Source: Natrinema pellirubrum DSM 15624
GTDB taxonomy: Archaea; Halobacteriota; Halobacteria; Halobacteriales; Natrialbaceae
Length of the DNA stretch: 64,000 nucleotides
Reading direction: 5' to 3'
Assembly (NCBI RefSeq): GCF_000230735.2
Contig: NC_019962.1
Location: 3,348,001 to 3,412,000 of the forward strand
In this document: positions 33,465 to 42,180 of the stretch, piece after piece
Position numbering within the stretch: the first letter of the stretch is position 1
Layout: every line of letters begins with the position of its first letter
The notes under the pieces: model-generated
Seen by the model: the letters and a program-made list of their open reading frames with translations, nothing else
Databases searched by the model: none
What the model was told of the DNA's origin: nothing
Translations under genes and position numbers: made by a program

Positions 33465-33566
33465 ACCTGCCCGTTCGGGTCGCGGCGACAAAAGCGTAGG
33501 TGCCCGTCTCGAGCGATAGGCTGCCGCGGCACGGAGGTTTTAGTCGGTCGACGGTCGATTCGGGGT

Positions 33567-34046
33567 ATGCCACCGATCGAGGGTGAGACGGTGCCGGAGT
33601 TCGAGGCGCTGTTGTGTGACGGCGAGACGTTCCGGTCGACGGCGCTGTCCGCGGCGCTCGGCGAGCGCGGCGGCGTCGTGATCGCGACCGGCTTCGCGTT
33701 CAGCGCGATCGCACAGAACTGGTGGAAACAGTTCGTTCGGGCCGGCTGGGACGAGTTCGAGGACGTCGCCGTCCTCGGGATCAGTCGGGACGGTCCGTAC
33801 GCACAAAACGAGTTCCTGCGCTGGCTGGACGAGCCCGGGTTCCGCTTTTTCGCCGATGTCGACGGTGAGGTCAGCGAGTCGCTCGAGTTGCTGGCCGACC
33901 GCGATCATATGGCGGACGTCTCGACGCCGTGGCGGTCGGCGTTCGTCCTCGATGCGGATCGCGAGGTCCAGTACGCCTTCGTCGCGGACGACTGGATCTC
34001 GCCGCTCCCCCGCGAGGAGATCGAGGCCGCCGTCGCGGAGCTGTAG
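33567..34046 (+). CDS. Peroxiredoxin-like (redoxin) protein lacking the peroxidatic cysteine
   Basis: A 159-residue AhpC/TSA-type fold: VPEFEALLCDG at the start, VAVLGISRDGPYAQNEFLRW, FADVDGEVSE and FVLDADREVQYAFVADDW. Where peroxiredoxins carry the catalytic TPxCT, this protein reads GFAFSAIAQNWW, with no cysteine; the only Cys is near residue 17. So it is unlikely to be an ordinary thiol peroxidase, and may be a structural or regulatory descendant. The glutaredoxin-like neighbour is transcribed the other way. Start at 33567. Confidence 0.82.
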   Translation: MPPIEGETVPEFEALLCDGETFRSTALSAALGERGGVVIATGFAFSAIAQNWWKQFVRAGWDEFEDVAVLGISRDGPYAQNEFLRWLDEPGFRFFADVDGEVSESLELLADRDHMADVSTPWRSAFVLDADREVQYAFVADDWISPLPREEIEAAVAEL

Positions 34047-34070
34047 GGACGGCAGACGGGTTGCTGTCCC
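34046..34070 (+). terminator. Hairpin at the redoxin stop codon
   Basis: GGGACGGCAG (34046-34055) pairs with TTGCTGTCCC (34061-34070) using two G-U pairs around a 5-base loop, beginning at the last base of the stop codon. A second 8-bp hairpin, TCGGTGGG/CCCACCGA, follows at 34075-34106. Confidence 0.5.
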
Positions 34071-34107
34071 GTTCTCGGTGGGCCCAGGACGAGCCGATCC
34101 CACCGAC

Positions 34108-34120
34108 ACTGACGGACAGG
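34108..34120. repeat. Right arm of the 13-bp inverted repeat
   Basis: ACTGACGGACAGG is the exact reverse complement of 33157-33169. It ends 9 bp before the stop of the convergent winged-helix gene. Confidence 0.45.
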
Positions 34121-34128
34121 CGACCGTC

Positions 34129-34494
34129 TCAGTGTTCACAGTACAGCGTCCTGCCGTTGCACTCACACTCGATCCGGAGCGGATCGTCGTAGGTCACGGA
34201 CACGTGATCCATGGCCTGCGTGTAATGGGCGGGCATGCCGGTCCGCGACCGCTCGTTGAGCTGTGAGAGCAGTCCCGCTTCCTCCAAGTTCTCGACCTTC
34301 CGATAGGCCGTCGACTGCGGGAGATCCAGCGCCTCGGCGATCTCGTTTACCGTCGTCGGCTCCTCGGCGTACAGATACACCGCTCGCGCGTCGTCGTCGT
34401 TGAGCAGGTCCATGACCCGATAGGGATCACAGCCCATCTCGCCGTCCCGTTTCTCCCGCGGACAGCGGGTCGGCCGGTCGGCTGACTCGTTCAT
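34129..34494 (-). CDS. Winged-helix regulator with cysteine-rich ends
   Basis: A 121-residue DNA-binding protein with an ArsR/TrmB-like helix-turn-helix, EPTTVNEIAEALDLPQSTAYRKVENLEEAGLLS (the recognition helix region is residues 55-75). Cysteines cluster at both ends: Cys near residues 11 and 22, and ECECNGRTLYC at the C-terminus, which could bind metal or sense redox state. It converges on the redoxin-like gene. Targets unknown. Confidence 0.82.
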   Translation of the reverse strand: MNESADRPTRCPREKRDGEMGCDPYRVMDLLNDDDARAVYLYAEEPTTVNEIAEALDLPQSTAYRKVENLEEAGLLSQLNERSRTGMPAHYTQAMDHVSVTYDDPLRIECECNGRTLYCEH

Positions 34495-34587
34495 GTTCGT
34501 TGATACGCACCGGAGCCACTTTGCTCCCAGAGCCGGTTCCCGGCAACTGAGGATTGGTCTGTACGAGTCGGGTCGGCTACCGACTCG

Positions 34588-35841
34588 CTACACGGGCTCG
34601 CCGAAGGCGTACATCGTCTCGTGGGCCGTGATCTCGAGGTCGACGAAGTCGCCGGGCGCTATGCCGTAGTCGTCGGCGTTTTGGACGATTATCTGCCGGT
34701 AGGCCGAGTCACGACACTTCACCGAATCGGCGGTGCCGTCCTCGACGACGAGACAGTCCTCGCGGACCTCGCCGACCATGTCGGCGTAGGCCTCGCCGAC
34801 GATCTCGCGCTTGACTTCGCTCATCTCCTTCGAGCGTTCCTTCTTGATCGTCCCGCCAAGCCCCTTCAGCTCGGCGGCATCGGTGCCGGGCCGCTTCGAA
34901 AAGCGCGTGACGTTGATCTTTTCCGGCCGGGTCTCGCGAAGCAGGGCCATCGACTGCGCGTGGTCGTGATCGGTCTCGGTCGGGAAGCCGACGATGAAGT
35001 CCGTCGACAGCGTCCAGTAGTCCAGTCGCTCGTCGAAGGCCTCGACGACCTCGAGATACTCCTCGACCTGGTGCTGGCGGCGCATGTCCCCGAGAACGTC
35101 GTCGCTGCCCGACTGGACGGGTGCGTGCAGGAAGTCGTAGAGTTCGTCGTTTTCGGCGAAGACATCGGCGAGGTCCTCGCGGATGCCGTGGACGCCCTTC
35201 GGGTTGGCCATCCCCACTCGCACGCGGAAGTCGCCCTCGATCGCACAGATCCGCTCGAGCAGGCGGTGGAGTTTGCGCTCGCCCTCGTCCCAGCCGTAGA
35301 CGCCGGTGTCCTGACCGGTGATACGAATCTCCTTCGCGCCGGCGTGGATCAGTGCCCGGGCCTTCTCGACGTTTTCCTCGATCGACGGGGAGTCGATCTT
35401 GCCGGTGGCCTGCTTGGTGATACAGTACGAACAGTCGGACATACAGCCCCGTGCGATCGGGAGGATGCCGACGACGCCGTCTAAGATCGGCTCGGCGTCG
35501 GGGGTCGTCGTCGGGCACTCGCCGTTGGTGACCGCTTCCGGGACCTCGTCCCAGTGCAGTACCTGCCCGTCCACGTCGGCCCGTGCGAATTCCTCACCCT
35601 GGGCCAGGGCCATACACCCCGTGATGAAGAGATCCGCCGTCTCGTCTGCCAGTTCCTCGGCCCGCCGGAGCATGTTGCGTTCGGTCTTCTCGACGACGGT
35701 ACAGGTGTTGAGGATGGCGACGTCGGCCTGTTCGGGGCCGTCGACCCGGTAGTGGCCCGCGTCTCGGAGTCGCCGCTCGATCTCGCGGCTCTCCCCGCGG
35801 TTGGACGTGCAGCCGTAGGTTTCGATGTGATACCGGGCCAT
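34588..35841 (-). CDS. tRNA t6A37 methylthiotransferase (MtaB/CDKAL1-like)
   Basis: A 417-residue radical-SAM enzyme that adds a methylthio group to t6A at position 37 of tRNAs reading ANN codons. The N-terminal UPF0004 domain has cluster cysteines in YGCTSN, LNTCTV and FITGCMA; the radical-SAM motif is ARGCMSDCSYC near residue 140; the C-terminal TRAM domain ends the protein (DYGIAPGDFVDLEITAHETM). Start at the ATG 35841 (MARYHIETYG). Good match to the archaeal/eukaryal subgroup. Confidence 0.92.
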   Translation of the reverse strand: MARYHIETYGCTSNRGESREIERRLRDAGHYRVDGPEQADVAILNTCTVVEKTERNMLRRAEELADETADLFITGCMALAQGEEFARADVDGQVLHWDEVPEAVTNGECPTTTPDAEPILDGVVGILPIARGCMSDCSYCITKQATGKIDSPSIEENVEKARALIHAGAKEIRITGQDTGVYGWDEGERKLHRLLERICAIEGDFRVRVGMANPKGVHGIREDLADVFAENDELYDFLHAPVQSGSDDVLGDMRRQHQVEEYLEVVEAFDERLDYWTLSTDFIVGFPTETDHDHAQSMALLRETRPEKINVTRFSKRPGTDAAELKGLGGTIKKERSKEMSEVKREIVGEAYADMVGEVREDCLVVEDGTADSVKCRDSAYRQIIVQNADDYGIAPGDFVDLEITAHETMYAFGEPV

Positions 35842-35935
35842 CCGTTCGATGATCCATCGGGCGCGGGAGGCCAAAAGCCCGACGGATCCCGGTCGTCACG
35901 GCTCCGGGATCGGTTCACACGGTGTCGACGCGAGG

Positions 35936-36274
35936 TCACGCGTCGTCGGAATCGGCCCCCGTCGCTTCGGACAGCGCCTCGAGCGCGTCCCGACCGGTAT
36001 AGAGGTGTCGCCGGCCCGTCGGTGCCTGGGTGATGAGGACGCCGGCAGAGAAGTCGGGGTCGCCGTTCTCGTCGTAGATCTCGTCGGGATTCGAACCGAT
36101 CCGGACCGACTCGCGGACCGCGAGCATCGCCTCCCGGATCGCGTCGTCCCGGTCCGCGGCCGCGGCGACGTCCTGTCGGTCGATCGATTCCTCGAGGGCC
36201 GCGAGCCGCTCGAGGACGTCGTCGACGTGGTCGGCGGCGCGATCGGAGTCGTAGATGTAACGACGGACGCGCAT
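35936..36274 (-). CDS. Conserved haloarchaeal protein, unknown function
   Basis: A 112-residue acidic soluble protein starting MRVRRYIYDSDRAADHVDDV, mostly helical in the first two thirds, then a short beta segment (SAGVLITQAPTGRRHLYTGR). The ATG at 36274 is the first good start; the frame continues upstream only as Arg-rich shadow. It lies 26 bp from the membrane protein gene on the same strand, so the two may be co-transcribed. Family not recognised. Confidence 0.65.
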   Translation of the reverse strand: MRVRRYIYDSDRAADHVDDVLERLAALEESIDRQDVAAAADRDDAIREAMLAVRESVRIGSNPDEIYDENGDPDFSAGVLITQAPTGRRHLYTGRDALEALSEATGADSDDA

Positions 36275-36300
36275 GGTCGCGGTACGGACCCGACGGGTTT

Positions 36301-36648
36301 CTAGTCGTCGAACTCGGCGGCTCGGCCGTCGCCAGCCGTGCCGCTCCGATAGATCGCGTAGAGAAGCAAGAGTGCGATCAGGAAGTCGAAGCCGTGTTCG
36401 ACGAGGTGATGGACCGTCATCGGGACGAGCCCGAGGACGGTTCCCAGTCCGGTTATCGACCGGACGACAAGCACACCCAGTACGACCGCGATCAAACAGT
36501 AACGAGCCGTTCGACGCCGGGCGTAGGCGGCGACGCCGACGACGAACAGCGCGGTCGTCCCGAGCGCGGCCAGCACGATGATCGCGACGAGGACGGGCGC
36601 GAGTTGCGGGTCGAGCCACCCCTCGGCGACCGACATTGCGGGCACCAT
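36301..36648 (-). CDS. Three-helix membrane protein, unknown function
   Basis: A 115-residue protein with three predicted membrane helices (about residues 17-40, 48-74, 84-102) and an acidic C-terminal tail (GDGRAAEFDD). Start at 36648 (MVPAMSV) or 36636 (MSVAEG). Same strand as the preceding small protein. No family assigned. Confidence 0.62.
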   Translation of the reverse strand: MVPAMSVAEGWLDPQLAPVLVAIIVLAALGTTALFVVGVAAYARRRTARYCLIAVVLGVLVVRSITGLGTVLGLVPMTVHHLVEHGFDFLIALLLLYAIYRSGTAGDGRAAEFDD

Positions 36649-36828
36649 GCGATCGATACCGCTACTCGGACCGGTGGCTACCTATTCGCTTCGGTGTCGG
36701 GCTCGAGTCCCCGCCGCGCCGTCGGGCTCGGCTCTCACTCGCCGGAGTCGGGAGCCGCGGCTCGGTACGGAGCGTCTCGAAAAACGGAATCGTCGTACAG
36801 CGCCGTCAAAGCGACACTGACGGCGACG

Positions 36829-37023
36829 TTAGTTGCGGACGACGTTCGTCGCGCGAGGACCCTTGGGGGCCTGTTCGATGTCGAACTCGATCTCGGTGCC
36901 TTCCTCGAGGTCCGGGCCGCCGACGTCTTCCATGTGGAAGAACACGTCATCGTCCGCATCCTCAGTCGAAATGAAACCGTAGCCGCCTGTGTCGTTGAAG
37001 AAATCAACGTTGCCTTTCGCCAT
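36829..37023 (-). CDS. cspA: Cold-shock domain protein
   Basis: A 64-residue CspA-type single OB fold that binds single-stranded nucleic acid. RNP1 is GGYGFIST and RNP2 VFFHM; the protein begins MAKGNVDFFNDTGG and ends GPRATNVVRN, nearly the whole of the fold. Start at 37023; the longer in-frame extension upstream is Arg/Ser-rich and carries no domain. A TTATCCGTGTATTG run lies 25-40 bp upstream. Confidence 0.95.
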   Translation of the reverse strand: MAKGNVDFFNDTGGYGFISTEDADDDVFFHMEDVGGPDLEEGTEIEFDIEQAPKGPRATNVVRN

Positions 37024-37193
37024 TACAACCAAAGAGAGGGGCAATACACGGATAACCCTTCCGAGAGTCGTGATACCACGACCGTCGGCCCGATCGGACC
37101 GGGATCGGGCCGCGGTTCTCGGCGGCCGGGAACGCGAGCCACCCGTTATATGCCCCCCGGCGCTAGCCGACGCCAGGGTTTGCGGGGACTCAT

Positions 37194-37721
37194 ATGACCG
37201 ACACGCGACAACGAATTCGGGCACACGTCGACGACAACGCCGGCGTCCACTTCAACGAACTCGTCAGGGAGTCGGCGTTCGCGCCGGGACAGATACAGTA
37301 CCACATCCGGCGGCTGCTCGAGGACGACCGGCTCGTTCGCGAGGAGTTCTACGGCCGGACCCACTACTATCCGCCGACCTACGACGAGTGGGAGCGGGCC
37401 GCGCTGGCACTGTTTCGCCGGGAGACGGCCCGCGAGATCGTCGTCGCGCTGGCGGAAACCGACACCGCCGCGCCGGCCGATATCGCCGACGACCTCGGGA
37501 TCGCACGCAGCACCCTCGAGTACCACGTCGATCGGCTCGTCGCACACGACATCGTCGAGAAACGCTACGACGACCGGAACCGCGTCGTCCTCGACCTCGC
37601 CGATCCCGAGGCGACGGGACGGCTCCTGACGACGGTGACGCCGACGGTTCCCGATCGGCTCGTCGACCGGTTCACGCGGCTCGTCGACGAACTGCTTGCA
37701 GGGACCGGTGACTCGTCGTAG
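37194..37721 (+). CDS. Double winged-helix transcriptional regulator
   Basis: A 175-residue protein with two winged-helix units: residues 5-60 (IRAHVDDNAGVHFNELVRES...GQIQYHIRRLLEDDRLV) and residues 75-130 (ETAREIVVALAETDTAAPADIADDLGIARSTLEYHVDRLVAHDIV). This tandem HTH form is common in haloarchaea and often sits beside membrane proteins. Divergent from the cold-shock gene (170 bp); converges on the AI-2E-type permease. Confidence 0.85.
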   Translation: MTDTRQRIRAHVDDNAGVHFNELVRESAFAPGQIQYHIRRLLEDDRLVREEFYGRTHYYPPTYDEWERAALALFRRETAREIVVALAETDTAAPADIADDLGIARSTLEYHVDRLVAHDIVEKRYDDRNRVVLDLADPEATGRLLTTVTPTVPDRLVDRFTRLVDELLAGTGDSS

Positions 37722-37745
37722 CGGCTCGCTCGAGTCGGTCGCCGA

Positions 37746-38771
37746 TCACCGCATCCCGGGCTCGTCCGCGAGCCGGTCGTAGTGGTCGTTCATCACGTCG
37801 AGAACGGCGATCAGCGCGCCGAGGACGACGGGCCCGTAGAACAGTCCCATGACGCCGAACGCGTAGACACCGCCGAGGACCCCGAGGATGATGACGGCGG
37901 GGTTGAGTTCCGCGTACCGATCGACGAGGATGGGACGGAGATAGTCGTCGGACAGGCCCACGACGATCATACTGTAGACGAACAGCGCGACCGCAAGCAG
38001 CGGCTCCTCGATCAGGAAGAGATAGATCACGGCGGGTCCCCAAACCATGAACGACCCGATCAGTGGGATCAGCGACAGAATGATCATGATCGCCGTCCAG
38101 AACGCCGCGTTCGGGACGCCGGTCGCCAGCAGTCCCAGTCCCGCGAGGGTCCCCTGAATGATCGCGATCATGACGTGGCCGGCGAGGACGGCCCACATGA
38201 CCTCGTCCAGTTCCTGATAAAAGTCGTCCTGTACGTCGTCAGGTAGCGGCGTCAGCTCTCGCATCCACGTCAGCAGGTCGCTACCGTCCTTGAGCAGGTA
38301 GTACAGCAGGAAGATCGCGAGCCCGAGCCCGATCAGCGTGTGGGTGATCGCGCTGAACCACTCGGTCGAACTCTCGAGGACCATCGTCCCGACGTTCTGT
38401 GCCGCGTCGGCCAGCGCCGACGGGAGATCGACCGTCTGCCCGGTCTGTTCCTCGATGGCACGCTCGAGTTCGCCGAGTTGGATGGAGTCGGTGTTGACCT
38501 GCTCGAGGAGCCGCCGGGCATCGCTGGCGATTGCGGCGACAATGACGACCAGCGGGACGACGAAGCCAGCGACCGCGAGCCCGACGAGCGCGAACGCGGC
38601 GATCGGGGGCGCGACCCGCTCCTCGAGGCGTTGCTGGAGCGGATACAGAACGTACGCGATGAGAATAGCGCCGAGGACGTACTGGGAGAACGGCAACACG
38701 AGCAACAGGGAGAGATAGGCGAAGAGCCCGACGAGAACGAGCAGAAATCCCTTGCTGATATTCACGCCCAT
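37746..38771 (-). CDS. AI-2E/PerM-family transporter
   Basis: A 341-residue membrane protein with about eight helices, a large extracytoplasmic region (residues 100-150, with ELERAIEEQTGQTVDLPSAL) and the typical C-terminal SDDYLRPILVDRYAELNPAVIILGVLGGV block. Family members export varied small solutes or ions; AI-2 itself is not expected. Start at 38771 (MGVNISKG): TTTTAT lies 20-25 bp upstream, inside the alternative ATG at 38792. Confidence 0.88.
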   Translation of the reverse strand: MGVNISKGFLLVLVGLFAYLSLLLVLPFSQYVLGAILIAYVLYPLQQRLEERVAPPIAAFALVGLAVAGFVVPLVVIVAAIASDARRLLEQVNTDSIQLGELERAIEEQTGQTVDLPSALADAAQNVGTMVLESSTEWFSAITHTLIGLGLAIFLLYYLLKDGSDLLTWMRELTPLPDDVQDDFYQELDEVMWAVLAGHVMIAIIQGTLAGLGLLATGVPNAAFWTAIMIILSLIPLIGSFMVWGPAVIYLFLIEEPLLAVALFVYSMIVVGLSDDYLRPILVDRYAELNPAVIILGVLGGVYAFGVMGLFYGPVVLGALIAVLDVMNDHYDRLADEPGMR

Positions 38772-38882
38772 TATTTCTCCGTTCGTTGGCATAAAACCAC
38801 GGCATGAACGTATCGCCACTCTGGACTGTCGTAGCAAGGCGTCACACGGCTTCAAGAGGCTGGTACGTGTATTTCTAGCCGA

Positions 38883-39620
38883 ATGTCGACTCAGCTCGAT
38901 CCCCTTTCCCTCTCGGCCGATCTCCTGTATACGGTCAAGACCGAGGGCGACGCCGAGCCGTTGCGAGACCACCTCGCGACGATCGATCGGTCGCGGTTGG
39001 AGCGGGCGCTGTCCAGCCGCGAGGGGAAACTCGCCTTCTGGCTCAACTGTTACAACGCCTACGCCCAGCTCCTGCTGGAGTCGGAGGAGCCGGACCTCCA
39101 CGAGGGCGGGCTGCTCGAGGCGTGGAAGTTCTTCGCCCGCGATCGGGTCCCCGTCGGCGGCGTCTGGCTGAGTCTCAACGACATCGAACACGGGCTGCTC
39201 CGGAGTTCGAAGCTGCCGTGGGGAATGGGCTATCTCCCGCGCCCGTTTCCCTCCTCGTTCGAACGGCAGTTTCGCCTCGACGACTGCGATCCCCGGATCC
39301 ACTTCGCGATCAGTCACGCGACGGATCACTGTCCGCCGATCGCGGTCTACTCTCCCCAAGACGTCGACGAGGAACTCGACATCGCCATCGAGTGGTTCTT
39401 AGAGGAAAACGTCAGCTACGACCGGGAAACCGAGACGGCGACGGTCCCCCAACTCTTCCGACGCTATCGCGGCGACTTCGGCGGCCGCCGCGGCATCGTG
39501 GCGTTCCTCCGGGAGTACAACGCGGTCCCGGCCGACGCCGGCCCCTCGCTCGAATACGAACGGGTCGACCACTCCGCCGAGTTGGACGTCGATCTGGAGG
39601 GCGACGAGGTCCGGCGGTAG
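38883..39620 (+). CDS. DUF547 domain protein
   Basis: A 245-residue protein with the DUF547 core: FWLNCYNAYAQLLLE, SLNDIEHGLLR, DPRIHFAISHATDHCPPIAVYSPQDVDEEL. The conserved Cys and His residues suggest an active site related to papain/transglutaminase-like folds, but no activity is established. No signal peptide, so cytoplasmic. Divergent from the permease. Confidence 0.87.
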   Translation: MSTQLDPLSLSADLLYTVKTEGDAEPLRDHLATIDRSRLERALSSREGKLAFWLNCYNAYAQLLLESEEPDLHEGGLLEAWKFFARDRVPVGGVWLSLNDIEHGLLRSSKLPWGMGYLPRPFPSSFERQFRLDDCDPRIHFAISHATDHCPPIAVYSPQDVDEELDIAIEWFLEENVSYDRETETATVPQLFRRYRGDFGGRRGIVAFLREYNAVPADAGPSLEYERVDHSAELDVDLEGDEVRR

Positions 39621-39668
39621 CCGAGACCCCGCAGGCCGACGCTCGAGTCGGCAGACGGTCCGGCCGGC

Positions 39669-40325
39669 TCACTCGAGGCGTTGGATCGTCGCGTTCGGCG
39701 CGATTCGCATCACGCTTCTGGCCGCGCGTTCGGCGTTTGACCGCGAGGCGTACCCCTCGCCGCTGTCGGCGACGATGTTGCCGTTCCAGTGGACGAGCCG
39801 CCAGCGCCACTCGCCGCCCCTGTCCTCGTAGACCTCGAACCGGCTCGTCCGGCCGGTCTCGCTCGTCTCGTCGATCGCTGCCGTGTCGTCCCCCTCGGCC
39901 GTCACCGGCGTCGCCTCCGTCCCGCCGTCTTCCGGTGAGTCGTCGCCGGTGAGTCCCTCGAGCGGCATCACCGCTGCCGCGGGGTCGACGTCGGCCGCAG
40001 TCGACGTCTCGTCCCGATCACCACCCGCAGCGTCGCCGTCGGCCGGGTGGTCGGTGATCCGTACGCTCGAGTCGGCCGGATCGTCCCACTCGAGTTCGAT
40101 CTCGAGTTCACCGACCTGGGGTTCGTCGGCCCCGAGTCCGGCCTCGAACGCCGCGACGACCCGCTCGGGGACGGCGACCCTGACGCTTCGTCCCTCGCCG
40201 TTCAGCCGGACCGGGCGACCGGACTCGAAGGCGGTCGCGAACTCGCGGAAGACGGCCGCGAGTTCCGTTCGGTCGTGTGCGCGCTCGAGTTCGAACTCGT
40301 CGTCGGGTTCGTCGGAAGCCACCAT
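39669..40325 (-). CDS. Amphi-Trp domain fused to a YegP/DUF1508-like domain
   Basis: A 218-residue two-domain protein. N-terminal residues 8-85 match the haloarchaeal amphi-Trp domain (ELERAHDRTELAAVFREFAT...VGELEIELEWDD). An acidic Thr/Asp/Pro linker of some 65 residues follows. The last ~60 residues (FEVYEDRGGEWRWRLVHWNG...YASRSNAERAARSVM) fit the YegP/HVO_2922 fold. A stand-alone amphi-Trp paralogue is at 57278-57517. Function unknown. Confidence 0.82.
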   Translation of the reverse strand: MVASDEPDDEFELERAHDRTELAAVFREFATAFESGRPVRLNGEGRSVRVAVPERVVAAFEAGLGADEPQVGELEIELEWDDPADSSVRITDHPADGDAAGGDRDETSTAADVDPAAAVMPLEGLTGDDSPEDGGTEATPVTAEGDDTAAIDETSETGRTSRFEVYEDRGGEWRWRLVHWNGNIVADSGEGYASRSNAERAARSVMRIAPNATIQRLE

Positions 40326-40433
40326 ACCGACGTGTACTGGAGGCGACGGGTTAGTGTTTCCCACGCGCTGGCCTCGATTCGTGCCGGGCACCCTGTCGGT
40401 GCGTTTTTGTCGACGCCCTTCCTTCGCACGCTC

Positions 40434-41237
40434 GTGACTGCACGCGACTGGCACGCCGACCGGGAGGCCGTCTTCGACCGCGACGCGCGGACCTGTCGAC
40501 ACTGCGGGACTGCCGACGACACCGAGGCGCTCCGAGCCTACCCCGTCGGCGACGTGGCGCTCGAGGGGGAGGTCCACGAGAGCGCGCTCGTAACCGTCTG
40601 TGCGGACTGTTTCGGGACGCTGTCGGACTCGCCGTCCGCGATGCCGACCGGCGCCGAGGAGCTGTTTCACCACGTCCGCGAGACGACCCGCATCCAGGGA
40701 GAGACGATCTCGACGGTCGCCTCGTTCGCCTCCGTCGCGACCGCGCTCCCCGGCGACCTCGAGTCCGCACTCGACGACGAGGGGGAGGACGCCGCCCTCG
40801 AGGAATCGATCGCACAGTACCGGCGACACCGACGCGACGTGTTGCTCGCGATCGCCGTCGTCGACGCCCGCCTCGAGCGACTGGCCGCACTCGACTACGA
40901 CGCCGACGAGCCGGCGGCCGCGGACGCCCTCGAGGCGTTTTCCGAGACCGCGACCGACCTCCAGTCGGCGCTTCGCGAGGTCGTGACACTGAGCGAAACC
41001 GTCGCGACCGGGCTCGATCGCTGTCACGGCTGTTTCGACGCCCTCGAGTCGGGGCCGACCTGTGACACCTGCGGGCTCGCGGTCCGCGAGACGGCCGACT
41101 GGGAGGACGACGACGGGACCCTCGCGTTCGACCGGCTGTTCGCGACGATCAACGACCGCCTGCAGGAAGCCTCGGCGACGACGGAAACGCTGACCGATCG
41201 GACGACGACGCTGGCCGAACGGCTAACGGCGGCGTAG
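40434..41237 (+). CDS. HNH-like zinc-binding protein
   Basis: A 267-residue protein with an HNH-type N-terminus (REAVFDRDARTCRHCGT....VCADCFGTL) whose Cys pairs form the structural zinc site, then a long helical, probably coiled-coil region, and a second C-terminal zinc ribbon (CHGCFDALESGPTCDTCG). Nuclease activity is uncertain. I start at the GTG 40434 because GTTTTTG lies 28 bp upstream; no ATG is nearby. Confidence 0.75.
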   Translation: MTARDWHADREAVFDRDARTCRHCGTADDTEALRAYPVGDVALEGEVHESALVTVCADCFGTLSDSPSAMPTGAEELFHHVRETTRIQGETISTVASFASVATALPGDLESALDDEGEDAALEESIAQYRRHRRDVLLAIAVVDARLERLAALDYDADEPAAADALEAFSETATDLQSALREVVTLSETVATGLDRCHGCFDALESGPTCDTCGLAVRETADWEDDDGTLAFDRLFATINDRLQEASATTETLTDRTTTLAERLTAA

Positions 41238-41279
41238 GTCCCTCGTTCTTTTTGCCGTCTCGAGCCTAGAGATAGTCGA

Positions 41280-42167
41280 ATGACCGAGTCGACGGTCGAG
41301 TCCGACGGCTCGAGCGAGTACCGGGTCCTCGTGCCGCTCTCGAACCCCCGCACGGAACGGCATCTGATCGAACTGGCCAGCACGCTGGCCGCCGACCGCG
41401 GCGGCGTCGTCCACGCGGTCCACATCGTGCAGGTCCCCGACCAGACGCCGCTGGACCGCGGTGCCGAGCAGCTCGAGCGGATCGACGCCGAGTCCGAGAA
41501 ACTGCTCGAGCGGGCCCGCGACCACGCCGCGGAGTACGACGCGCCGCTGGAGACGACGACGATCGTCTCGCACCGGTCGTTCGAGGAGATCTTCGATGCC
41601 GCACGCACCCACGACGCCGATCAGGTAGTCATGGGCTGGGGCGGCGACCGACCGTGGACGGCGGGCCGTGCCGAAGGGCCACTCGACGAAGTCGCCCGCG
41701 ACCTCCCGTGTGACTTCCTCGTGCTGAAAGACCGCGGGTACGATCCGAGCCGGATCCTCCTGCCGACCGCCGGCGGGCCCGACTCCGATCTCGGCGCGGA
41801 GGTCGCGCGGACGCTGCGCTCGGCGACCGGGGCCTCGATCGACCTGCTCCACGTCGTCGACGACGAGAGCGAGCGCGAGGCCGGCGAACGGTTCCTCACC
41901 GAGTGGGCCGCCGATCACGACATCGGCGACGCCGTACTGACCGTCGATACGTCGGGCGACGTCGAGCGGGCGATCGCCCGCGAGGCCACCGACGAGACGC
42001 TCGTGATCGTCGGCGCGACCGAGCGCGGGCTACTCTCGCGGCTCGTCCGCGGCTCGATCGTCTCCGACGTCGTCGACGACCTCGAGTGTTCCGTGCTGCT
42101 GGCCGAGCGCCCGACCGAGCGGTCGCTGCGCGAGCGGCTGTTCGGTCGCTCGAGCGACGAAGAATAG
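41280..42167 (+). CDS. Tandem universal stress protein (two UspA domains)
   Basis: A 295-residue protein with two Usp domains. Domain 1 (residues 14-145) has VLVPLSNPRTERHLIELAS and domain 2 (150-285) has ILLPTAGGPDSDLGAEVART and VIVGATERGLLSRLVRGSIVSDV, where the G-x2-G-x9-GS ATP-binding pattern is recognisable. Often adjacent to transporters, here converging on uridine phosphorylase with 13 bp between stops. Confidence 0.87.
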   Translation: MTESTVESDGSSEYRVLVPLSNPRTERHLIELASTLAADRGGVVHAVHIVQVPDQTPLDRGAEQLERIDAESEKLLERARDHAAEYDAPLETTTIVSHRSFEEIFDAARTHDADQVVMGWGGDRPWTAGRAEGPLDEVARDLPCDFLVLKDRGYDPSRILLPTAGGPDSDLGAEVARTLRSATGASIDLLHVVDDESEREAGERFLTEWAADHDIGDAVLTVDTSGDVERAIAREATDETLVIVGATERGLLSRLVRGSIVSDVVDDLECSVLLAERPTERSLRERLFGRSSDEE

Positions 42168-42180
42168 CGTCGTCGCGGCG

